A stretch of 64,000 nt of DNA from the NCBI GenBank assembly GCA_946811185.2, contig OX328098.1, positions 26,173,084 through 26,237,083 of the forward strand. The letters are read 5' to 3'. Position numbers and translations under genes: made by a program. Below, in pieces: positions 1-9,700 of this stretch (position 1 is the first letter of the stretch; each line of letters starts with the position of its first letter). This stretch comes from Hippopus hippopus. Taxonomy: Eukaryota > Mollusca > Bivalvia > Cardiida > Cardiidae. The notes beneath the pieces are model-generated. The model ran no database searches and was not told the origin of the DNA. It worked only from the letters and a program-made list of their open reading frames with translations.

Positions 1-357
1 GCGCTAATGGTACATTGATTTGAGGTTAAGTGTAAAAGATGATTGGATAAGGATTCTACAGAACAGTGTTTATCACATGTTTACCTAGCTTTTGTAGCTA
101 ACACCCGTCTCTATCTATCAGTGAGAAAAGAAAACCTAGCCAATGTAAAAAGTTGAGGAAAAAATATTGAACATTTAAATTGAAATAATGCAAAAAAAAA
201 TAAAATTTTTTTTTCAACTTTCTGTTTTTGCGGAACCTCCAGTTCATTCAACATTCGGGCTGAATCTTCTCCAAAATGGGATGAAAGTACCACAACTTTA
301 GCCAAAAATAAATGACGATAATAGAACACGCTAATGATCATAATAAGCGGAACTTAC
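1..357. other. No gene or repeat recognised
   Basis: A+T-rich sequence with stops in all frames at short spacing. The minus-strand reading of about 76 codons here has low-complexity composition and no recognisable motif. Confidence 0.5.
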
Positions 358-1800
358 AGACAATTTGCCAACAGTAACCCATTACAATAAGTATCTTGGC
401 ACTGATGGAACAACTTCATACAGTAATCTATTGCATCAGTACTATGGCATTTATAGAACAGAACAGTTTCAGACAATAACCAGATGCAATCAGTATTATG
501 GCACTGATAGAACAAAACTCTTTCTGAATGTAGCCCATTACAATCAGTATTATGGCACTGATAGAACAAAACAGTTTCTGAATGTAGCCCATTATAATCA
601 GTATTATGGCACCAATAGAATAGTTTCCAAAAGTCACTATTACAATCAGTATTATGGTACTAATAAAACAATACAGTTTCCAACAGTAACCCATTACAAT
701 CAGTTTTATGGGACTGATAGACAATTTGCCAACAGTAACCCCCTACAATTAGTATCTTGGCACTGATTGAACAAGTTCATACAATAACCCATTACAATCA
801 GTATTATGGAATTCTAGAACAGCACAGTTTCCGACAGTAGCCTGTTGCAATCAGCATTATGACACTAATAGAACAGTCACTGATTACAATCAGTATTGTG
901 GTACTAAGTTAATAAAACAGTTTCCAACAGTTACACATTAAAACCAGTTCTATGAGACTGACAGACTAGTTTCACACAGTAACCTATTACTATCAGTATC
1001 ATGGCACTGATGGAACAAGTTCCTACAGTAGCCAATTACAATCAGTATAAAGGCACTTATAGAACAGAACAGTTTCAAATGGTAACCAGTTGCAATCAGT
1101 ATTATGGCACTTATATAACAGAACAGTTTCTGATTGTAACCCATTGCAATCATTATTATAACACTAATAGAACAGAACAGTTTCCAACAGTAACCCATTG
1201 CAATCAGTATTATGGCACTGATAAAACAAAACAGTTTCTGACTGTTACCCAATGCAGTCAGTTTTATAATAATGATAAAACAGAACAGTTTCTGACAGTG
1301 ACAGATTAGCAATTAGCAGTATTATGGTACTGACAGAACAAACATATTTCAGATGGTAACCCATTGCAGTCAGTATTATTGTAATGATGGAATAGGTTCC
1401 AATATTCACTGACTACAATAGTATTATGGTACTGATAGAACAGGACAGTTTCCAACAGTGACATATTACAATCAGTACTATGGCACTGATAGACAAGTTT
1501 CCTACAGTGACCCATTACAATCAGTATTATGGTACTGATAGACAAGTTTCCAACAGTGAACCATTACAATCAGTATTATCGTACTGACAGAACAGTTTCT
1601 AATGGCAACTATTACAATCAGCATTTTGTTATTGACAGAACTGTTTCCAACAGTGACCCAATACAATCAGCATTATGGTACTGACAGAACAGTTTCCAAC
1701 AGTGACCCAATACAATCAGCATTATGATACTGACAGAAGAATTTCCAACAGTAACCATTACAATCTGTACTAATTATTATTGATACTTATACAAAAGAAC
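358..1800. repeat. 54-bp minisatellite array
   Basis: About 25-27 diverged tandem units built on the phrase TTACAATCAGTATTATGGCA followed by CTGATAGAAC and CAGTTTC. The best units repeat every 54 bp; those near the 3' end are shorter. Because 54 is a multiple of three, the array gives periodic open readings of 18 residues on both strands (for example HYNQYYGTDRTKQF), broken repeatedly by stops. I read it as a non-coding minisatellite. Confidence 0.9.
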
Positions 1801-1961
1801 AGTAGTATTTTTTCTATATAGTTGTGCAAAGAGCTTTTCCACAAATTTCTTTCCCAAGGTTATATTTGGCTCCTCAAAGTGAATATTGTCATGTGCATAG
1901 TTTACATATCTAATCAGAATCAGATATCATAGAGATTTGAAGTTGTGTGCATCATATTGTT

Positions 1962-2101
1962 GGTTACCAGCATTTTCTCCTTTTCCCACAATGTTTTCTA
2001 CCCTATCAAAGAAAAATTGCATCATTTGAGTCACACTGAAATTGTTGTCTGCAAATGCTTTGAATTTGGACAAGGCAAAAAATTTGTTGTTTGGTAAAGG
2101 G
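1962..2101 (+). mobile_element. TTAA-221 MITE, right half
   Basis: Begins inside the central palindrome (CCAGCATTTTCTCC) and runs to the right end TGGTAAAGGG followed by TTAA at 2102-2105. The left half is missing. Confidence 0.75.
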
Positions 2102-2127
2102 TTAAATGATGAAATTTCTATTTAAAA

Positions 2128-2200
2128 GAATATTGTGGGAAAAGGAGAAAATACTGGTAGCCAGCATGCCACTGTGTTTTCAAAAGCCTTCTTCATTTAA
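2128..2200 (-). mobile_element. TTAA-221 MITE fragment
   Basis: Central palindrome plus one arm (GTGTTTTCAAAAGCCTTCTT) of the family, decayed, directly before the next full copy. Confidence 0.6.
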
Positions 2201-2209
2201 GTCCTTTAT

Positions 2210-2430
2210 CTCTTTACCACATAATCCCGACTTTTAACGACCCTGAGAAAGAAGCCTATAGAAAACATTGTGGGAAAAGGAGAAAATGCTGGTAACCAGC
2301 ATTTTCTCCGTTTCCCACAATATTTTCTACCCTATCAAAGTCAGAAATCATCATATTAACAAGGTTTAATTTGTTGTCTGCAGATGCTTTGAATTTGGTC
2401 CAGTCCAAAAATTTGTCGTTTGGTAAAGAG
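2210..2430 (+). mobile_element. TTAA-221 MITE, full length
   Basis: 221 bp from CTCTTTACCAC to TGGTAAAGAG; right flank TTAA at 2431-2434, left flank decayed to TTTA. Contains the full palindrome centred on GGTAACC. Confidence 0.85.
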
Positions 2431-2434
2431 TTAA

Positions 2435-3245
2435 ACTAGGGATTGTGGGGTAAAGAATAAAAGCCTTTTCTCTACTGTGACCTATTATGACATACATTTA
2501 GTGATACATACGGAATGTTCTTTGTAGTATTTTTCCTGGTGCTTGTAGTCGATTTGTGTAAGAAACTTTGATATTGCGCAAAGGTCGAACGAGATGTCAA
2601 AATTTTCTTAAGCAGCAAGAAGTAAACACTATCTCCAGGAAAGTTACTCCAATGTTATGTTTCCTTTGTTATATACGTACAACTTTAAACGACAAAATGT
2701 TGCAATTATTGACATTTTATTGGAAAGGGATAAACAAAATAAAACAAATAATGGTGGAGTAGCTAATAGCTTCGTTTTTATGAATGGCGGATGAATATTA
2801 AAGGATAACATTTTGACCACAATCAAATTGCAAATCAATATGTACATATTCCTTGTGCGAGATACATTATCATACTATATTTGGAACCGTAGCTGACACT
2901 GTCTAGATACAGAATTTTTTTTTCTGTTGTGTGTGATGTTTTATCCGCGTGTGATGCATGTATTTGAGCCGGAAAATTTTCAGGTTTATCATCAAGTTGT
3001 TAATACTTAATTTACTATACAACAGAATGTCGGACTCATGCAAATTGAAATCATTTGCAGAAGACGAATTTAATGTAGCTCAATAGACAATTTCTGTGTT
3101 ATTGGTGTACTGTTTATTGTAATTTTGAGCCAATCTGTTTTCTTTTTTTTTTAACCGAAATGGTGAACAGTATAGATCCAATATCAGATTCCAAGTACTG
3201 AGACAGGGCCCTATTTTATCATTTGATCTTGATCTATGCTGATGT
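2435..3245. other. No gene recognised
   Basis: A+T-rich unique-looking DNA. Short readings on both strands at 2568-2847 overlap each other and show no domain. Part of a decayed GATCAAGATC palindrome is visible near 3222. Confidence 0.45.
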
Positions 3246-3247
3246 TG

Positions 3248-3340
3248 AACTCTTTAACAAAGGAAAAAGTAGTACACTTGTCCAAATTAAAAGCGTTAGC
3301 AGATGACATATTAGATATGACTCAAATAGTGGAACTTGTT
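3248..3340 (-). mobile_element. TTAA-221 MITE fragment
   Basis: Carries the family phrase TTGTCCAAATTAAAAGCGTT and GCAGATGACA, then stops at the junction with a tRNA-headed SINE. Confidence 0.65.
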
Positions 3341-3460
3341 AGTGTAGGACTGGTAGCCTGGAGGCCCTAGGTTCAAGCCTCACTCCAAGCATGGAGCTCT
3401 TCGTGGAAGTGTCCTTGGGTAAGACACTTCAGAGCCCTTGCCTAGTACCAGAAACATTCA
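3341..3460 (+). mobile_element. SINE, type A (5' truncated)
   Basis: tRNA-like segment with a box-B-like GGTTCAAGCCT, followed by the phrase CCTTGGGTAAGACACTTCAG that is shared with copies at 24054, 25207 and 53432. Box A is incomplete. Confidence 0.65.
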
Positions 3461-3636
3461 ATTAACCGAAAAGCAAAGTATGTAGAATTTAGAAGAATTT
3501 TTATTCTGATATCAGAAAGCCAGAAATTTTGCTCAAGCTGTTCTTGTTGTTAAAGTGAGTATGATAGGCTGATAGCAGTGTAGTTTATCCTCTTCCTCTT
3601 GTAGATTATTCTGCAGCAAATTGTTTATGTAGCATA

Positions 3637-3899
3637 TGGCTTGCAACACGCGAAAAGGGGCATTCGGACATTTGCGTAAAGTGTCGTCTCGGATCAGCCT
3701 GCGCAGTCCGCGCAGGCTAATCCGAGACGGCACTTTACGACTACGCTGGATTTTGTGCTACAGTAGACTTTCGCAAAACAGAAAATTACATAAAAACGGA
3801 AAGTGTTGTTTCGGATTAGCCTACGCGGACTGCACAGGCTGATCCGAGACGACACTTTACGCAAATGTCCGAATACCCCTTTTCCTGTGTTGCAGGCCA
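3637..3899. mobile_element. GGCTTGCAACACG foldback MITE
   Basis: A 263 bp element with long inverted ends (TGGCTTGCAACACG at left, TGTTGCAGGCCA at right) followed by CATTCGGACATTTGCG in each arm. Each arm also contains its own small palindrome around GCCTGCGCAG. A second copy is at 30566-30826. Target duplication is probably TA, clear only in the other copy. Confidence 0.85.
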
Positions 3900-4718
3900 A
3901 TTATGGGAGTAATTGTTCAAACTGATAGATATTTAGGTCAAATTCTTTTCCTCATAGTCTTGTTAATATTTTATTCTCCTTTTCACCCTTTTACCACAGA
4001 GAGATGAGATTTTGTGCTACAACTGTAAATAGCATTTGAAAATCTTGTGAACTAAAGGAGCAATTGCTCAATACAACTGATTGCTCCTTTTCTCACAATT
4101 TCTTCCTTATAATTCAAAATAAATTTTGTTCCTTTATGCCAGTTCATATTTTATTAGATCTTCCAGTGGTAATTGGTAAAATTCCTTCAATTCAGAAGAG
4201 GCTAAAATTTGCATTTATGATAATTGGCTGAAAGTAAACATATTTTGACAGAGCGATACATACCTGGTATTGCCTACGTTGTAGACAGATATAAATTTAT
4301 TTGTTTGAATTTATTTTTTAACTCACGTAAGTTCAAACTGTTTATATTTTTTGCCACTGCTTTGAGCAAGCTTGATTTCAGAAAGCAGAGTAAATTTTAT
4401 TCAGTTATTGGATTTTGGTTGAAAAATTCCATTTGTGAATAAAATAAAGCATTTCATAATCATGAAGCACTATGTTCGAAATGGCTTATGTGTCATTGAT
4501 GCATAAGTTATAATGGTAATACATGACATGTTTGTATGTTCTTCACACTTTGGCACGCTAAAAGCCAAATAAGATGCTTTTTGTGAACAGTGTAGATTAA
4601 GATAAGACAGCATAGAACATGCCATCTGATGACTGCTCTGAACTATTTGATATTTTGAGAGATATTCTTGTCATAGTAGCCTTGAAAACTTCAAGAATGT
4701 TTTGTCTACTTACCTTTA
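3900..4718. other. No gene recognised
   Basis: A+T-rich DNA. The only structure is a decayed hairpin at about 4583-4640 related to the GATCAAGATCAGACTGCA family. The 72-codon reading at 4224 has no recognisable domain. Confidence 0.45.
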
Positions 4719-4932
4719 CTTTTTACCAAACTACAACATTTTGGACAAGTCCAAATTGAAAGGATTTGCAGATCGAAAAATTCAGAGTGGCTCTACTGAT
4801 TGGATTTGTCTTTGGTAAGTGAAAAACATTGTTGGAATAGGAGAAAATACTGGTTACCTCCTTTTCTGGCAATGTTTTTTAAAGGCTTCTTCCATGGGAT
4901 CGTCAAAACCCGGAATTGTTTGATCAAAGGTT
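4719..4932 (-). mobile_element. TTAA-221 MITE, decayed
   Basis: Minus orientation, with TTGGACAAGTCCAAATTGAA and a shortened central palindrome (TACTGGTTACCTCC). Terminal TTAA sites are eroded. Confidence 0.7.
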
Positions 4933-4959
4933 ATAATATGTTTCAGTTTCTTAGTGGTC

Positions 4960-5350
4960 TTAGAACTTAGAGGGGCTTATTTAGATTTTTTTCTGTGAAT
5001 CAAAGTGTAAAACACTGATCCAACTAAAGATAAGAGTGGAGCTGTCGCAAAACAGGGTTCAATGCATCTCTATGTCGACTTACAATAAGCAAGTCATCAC
5101 ATAATTATAGATCCATAAAATCCGTTTTTACTAGCAACTGACTACATCATGAGGTAAAGGGGCTTATTTATTTAGATTTTTTTTTTGAGTGAATCAAAAT
5201 GTTTTGTAAATCACTGATAAAAATTAAATGATATGAGTGGAGCTGTTGCAAAAGTTGGTTGAATTTATCTCCATTATGAATTACAGCAAGCAAGTCAACA
5301 GATAGTTATGGATCCATAAAATCCACTTTTTCTAACAACGAGCTACATGA
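4960..5350. repeat. Tandem duplication of about 190 bp
   Basis: Two successive diverged copies (about 4965-5155 and 5156-5345), each with GGGGCTTATTT, GAGTGGAGCTGT, AGCAAGTCA and GATCCATAAAATCC. The content matches part of the GGGTTTAATGCAT MITE family also seen at 60194 and 42633. Confidence 0.7.
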
Positions 5351-5480
5351 TGAGGTAGACTGGTTCTTTGATGTTCAGATATTCACCAGTAGCAAAAAGT
5401 TTTGATCAAGATCATCCTGTACAGACTACAGAGGCTGACATGAGTCAATACTTTTTGCAGATGCATTAAACCCTCTTTAA

Positions 5481-5701
5481 CCCTTTACCATACGGCAAAA
5501 TTAAAGACCTATCCAAATTGAAAGCATATGCAGACGACAATTTCATAGTGGCTCAAATGACGCAACTTTTCTTTGATAGGGTAGAAAACTTTGTGGGAAA
5601 AGGAGAAAATGCTGGTTACCAGCATTTTCTCCTTTTCCCACAATGTTTTCAAAAGGCCTCTTCTTCAGGGGCGTTAAAAGGCGTCATTGTGTGGTAAAGG
5701 G
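5481..5701 (-). mobile_element. TTAA-221 MITE, intact reference copy
   Basis: Exactly 221 bp between TTAA at 5477-5480 and TTAA at 5702-5705. The ends are CCCTTTACCA and TGGTAAAGG, inverted. The middle is a near-perfect inverted repeat with arms of about 33 nt meeting at GGTTACC. There is no coding capacity. TTAA duplication with CCC-starting ends is typical of piggyBac-superfamily DNA transposons, so a non-autonomous piggyBac-like element is the likely class (inference). Confidence 0.9.
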
Positions 5702-6079
5702 TTAAACCCTCTTTAAAGTTAAAAATAAGTCAGTTAAAAAATGGGGGTGGGTAGTTTTGCAATTTGAAAATTTGTCAATTCTTATGAGATCAAATATGAA
5801 ATCACATGCTTATTGAATGCAAACCCACATAATTATCACATGTTATTTGATCATGTGACATTTCCAGAAGCTTTGGTGAAAATCTAGCACCAAATCTGAG
5901 AATATCTGAAGAGGCTTCATATATCAGATTTTTTTTTATATATATACTTTTCTGTCTTAATTTGTTAATGATTTGCCAGCAATTGCCTCTCTGAATTCAG
6001 TGAAAAGCATTTTTGAAATTTGGTGCAATTATAAAAATCTGAATAGCCTCCCTTTAAAAACAATATATCCCCTGTTTAA

Positions 6080-6300
6080 CCCTTTACCACACAATCCTGA
6101 GTTTTAACGACCCTGAGAGACTGGACTTTTGAAAACATTGTAGGAAAAGGATAAAATGCTGGAAACAAGCATTTTCTCCTTTTCCCACAATGTTTTCTAA
6201 CCTTTCAGAAACAAATCCTATCATTTGAGCCACATTTAAGTTGTCGTCTGCAAGTGCTTTGAATTTGAACCAGTCTAAAATATTGTTGTGTGGTAAAGAG
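6080..6300 (+). mobile_element. TTAA-221 MITE, full length
   Basis: 221 bp between TTAA at 6076-6079 and 6301-6304; plus orientation. The palindrome is slightly mismatched (CTGGAAACAAGC at the centre). Confidence 0.88.
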
Positions 6301-6309
6301 TTAAAAAAC

Positions 6310-6474
6310 CTGAAGGAAAATAGCTTTGTGTGAAAAAGAGAAAATGCTTGTAACCATGCTAATGTCTTATACCTTTTCAAACAAATTACGTGTATGTCAA
6401 TTGAGCCATATTTAACTTAACTGTAAATGTTTTTAATCTTGACAAGTCTAAAATGTTGTCACTAGGTAAAGAGT
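6310..6474 (+). mobile_element. TTAA-221 MITE, partial
   Basis: Right-hand two thirds of a decayed copy: GAGAAAATGCTTGTAACC, then the arm with TTTGACAAG-like sequence, ending GGTAAAGAG. Confidence 0.6.
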
Positions 6475-6671
6475 AAAGTAAATGGGATCTCATTGACCTG
6501 AGCTGTTGATTTATTATAAAACATATCTCCTTCATATCTTGATACTGCACTTGAAGATGTTTATTTTTGCCAGTTGTTATATTTTGGTATGGACTAATTT
6601 TGAGTTGTTAATTTTACTTTAATGGTTATGGTGTAGGTTAGTCTTGATGTGGTGGTCCTTATTTGTTCTAG

Positions 6672-6746
6672 GCTAGTCCCCCTGATCACTCTGATGATGT
6701 TGATGATGACAGTGATTTTCTTGATGATGAAGATGTTGATTATGAT
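6672..6746 (+). CDS. PRKCSH: PRKCSH exon, acidic segment 1
   Basis: Acceptor TTGTTCTAG ends at 6671; donor GTAAGT at 6747. 25 codons, phase 0 at both ends, reading [17 protein letters not shown] and then a run of Asp/Glu. It corresponds to the acidic linker before the coiled coil in the family. Upstream exons were not found in the window. Confidence 0.8.
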
Positions 6747-9700
6747 GTAAGTCTTGTAACAAAGTTATTGCTGGCATCTATGCTTGGCTGCTGTATATGT
6801 TCAGTGTGTCCATACTGTTTAAGCCCTGAAGGTTCTAAGCACAACAACATTGCTTTTTTGGACAGCATAGATAAAGATCAGGTAATCTGATCTTTGATTT
6901 ACAGTCATTGCTTTGCCAAGATACTCAGGCCAGAAAGAACCTTGAACTGGCATTATCTTAGAATTCATTCTTTTTTGAAAATGTCTATTTCAAACATTCA
7001 GGGTCAAAGGTACATGTAGCTGTCTCACAGAGCTTTTGGTACAAGAGTTGTCTGTCATAATTCTGCCCCAGCCTTTTTTCTTCTTCCTCCAAATGATGAT
7101 AGCCAGTGATATATGAATGATAGTGCTGTTACAGCTGATCATAGTGCTGTTGCAGCTGATCATTATATTGATTCTGTATGTGCAGAAAAGCAGCAAGTGG
7201 TGTATAGTGGTATGCCAGAATCTGTAAAGAATGCTTGGTTAAGATAAGGGTTGAAGATTATTTTTTGACCCTTTACCAAACAATCAGTTGTGTTTGATTA
7301 ATTTGAGGAAAATGGCTTTTGGAAACATTTTGGATAAAAGGAGAAAATGCTGATAACCATAATGTTTGTAACATTTCAAAGACAAATCGCCTTGTTATAA
7401 CCAAATCTGTCTTTGGTAAATGCTACCAATTTAAAATCTACAAATAAATTTCAATTTTTGAGTCAATTTATGCTGTCATTTGCCTTTGCTTTCCATTTTG
7501 ACAAGTCCAAAATTTTATACTTTTGTAAAGAGTGGAAGGGTTAACCTAGGGCAACAAGTGCAACTGGTTGTTGAAGGAAGGAACAAACTGCTTGGAATAC
7601 TGAATCTTGATCTTACAGTCAAGGGTTTAATTACATGTTTCATGTAATGACCTGTAAAGATTAAAGAACCCTACTTTTGCTTGCTACAGACCATTTGAAA
7701 ACATTGATCAAAAAACGAGAAATTGCTTGTAACAGCACCTTTGCACATGTAGATAAAGTGGATGGGTCCTCTGCAGCTCAGACGTTCAGGGATTAGATTT
7801 GAAATCTGAAATCTTCGCTAAAATCCCAGCTAGCAGCTCTTTTTGCTTTGGCAGGGCGCTGTAGAGCCTTTCACAGATGAATGTGTGGGCAAGACAATTT
7901 AACTCTTTACAATCCTGGGTTTTAATGACTCTGATGGAGAGGGCCTTTGAAAACTTTAAGAGAAAGGGAATAAATGCTGGTAACCAGCATCTTTACCTTT
8001 TCCCACTACGTTTTCTACCCTTTCATAGACAAATCCCATCATTTAAGGTAGATTACATGTTGAAAGTAGCTTCCGGCAAAAGTCAAATTACATATTTATA
8101 TTCAGATTTCATGACACACACTGTGGCTGGCTGTGGAGCTAGAATTACTGGCTCTTCTTAGCTTGGCTGTTTTTAACCCTGTACCACACAGTGCCGACTT
8201 TTAACAACCCTGGGTAAGAAGCCTTTTGAAAACACTGGGGGAAAAGGAGAAAATGCTGGTAACCAGCATTTTCTCCTTTTCCCACAATGTTTTCTACCCT
8301 ATCAAAGAAAAATTGCACCATGTAAGCCACATTGACATTGTTGTCTGCAAATGCTTTTAATTTGGATAAGGCTGAAATTGTGTTGTCTGGTAAAGAGTTA
8401 AAGAACATCGAGGTATTATCATTGCCCTTATGTTACCTGAGTCGTCTTTTATGTCGTCATGCAAACACTTTGACATTTTATAATATTTCTTTTATTACTG
8501 ATGACATTTTACTTCAAACTTGGACTAGTTGTTAACTCTCAAAAGGGGAACCCATACAACAGGAGCAGGTAACCATCAAAGTATTTTGACACAGTTATGC
8601 CTCTTTTTTGACTTAAACTTTCATTGAAAATCAACCTATTTCTAGAAGCATCTGTAGCGGGGTTGGCAGGTGCATGTGGTGCTCTTGTTTTGCTTGGTAA
8701 TTGGTCATTAGTGTTTGTCTGGAGATGCTTTTGCATTGCCTGTCTGGAAATGCTTCTTTTTGCCTCTTGTTTTGCTTCCTGAAAGAATTTTTGCGGAGCA
8801 TATAGTTGACCATGCATTCCCCATTTTTCTTAAAAATTTGGAAGCAACCATTGGTTTTACATGTATTTCTGTTGCACATATTTACTTCTTGTTTCTTCAC
8901 TGAAGTAGGCCTTATAACTCGTTACCAAACATTTCAGAACTGTAATAACCCCGTAAAGGAAGGCCCTTGACAAAATTGTGGACAAAAATGCTATAACCAG
9001 CATTTTCTCATTTTCTACAGTGTTCTCTCAGCTTTCCCCAGGGTAGTGAAAAACACAAGATTGTCATTAAGGAAGAGTTCCTCTAGCACTTTACCAAACA
9101 AGCCGGAATTTTAGCAACTTTGCTCAGGATTGTTCGGTCAAGTGTTAAATGAATTAAAAAGCCTTGTCTTTAAGTGTTTTGAAAAATTTTGGGAAAAGGA
9201 GAAAATGCTGGTAACCAGTATTTCCTCCTTTTCCCACAACATTTTCTTCCCTATCAGAGATCTTAAGCTTATTTGTACCAGTATCAAATACTAGTATGTC
9301 ATCTGCAGTTGTTTTTGATTTGGAAGAGTGTAAAATTTGATGGTTGGGAAAGGGTTTATAGATTCTACACAAATAGTACTTTAAAGCCTGAGAAGCTATT
9401 CTTGATGAAGAATTCTCCCAAAAGGACAGCATGAAATTGAACAGGTTTTAATCCTTACAACACTGTAACTGGCTTGAAGGCCCAGTAAAGGCCAAAATAT
9501 CAAAGCAGCTGTCATAATACATTTAAATTTAAATCATACCATGGAATTACGGAAAATATTGTGAAGATGACAGTCTGTTATTGTGTGGTCGGGCCATGTG
9601 TTAGTCGCTGGCAGAAAAAAAAACAAATTTTAAAATCAAGCAAAAAGTAAACAAAAGACACAGCTACCTGGTAGGTTTTAACCCAGTTTTGAAATTAATT

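Noticed and set aside
365..766. 133-codon open reading in the minisatellite
   Set aside because: It is the tandem repeat read in one frame; the opposite strand is equally open, and stops interrupt later units.
3636..3900. Overlapping plus- and minus-strand readings of 66-68 codons
   Set aside because: They are translations of the inverted arms of a foldback MITE; the same readings recur at 30431-30649.
8539..8903. Three overlapping readings of 62-92 codons on both strands
   Set aside because: They overlap each other, show no domain, and have no splice context; probably chance openings.
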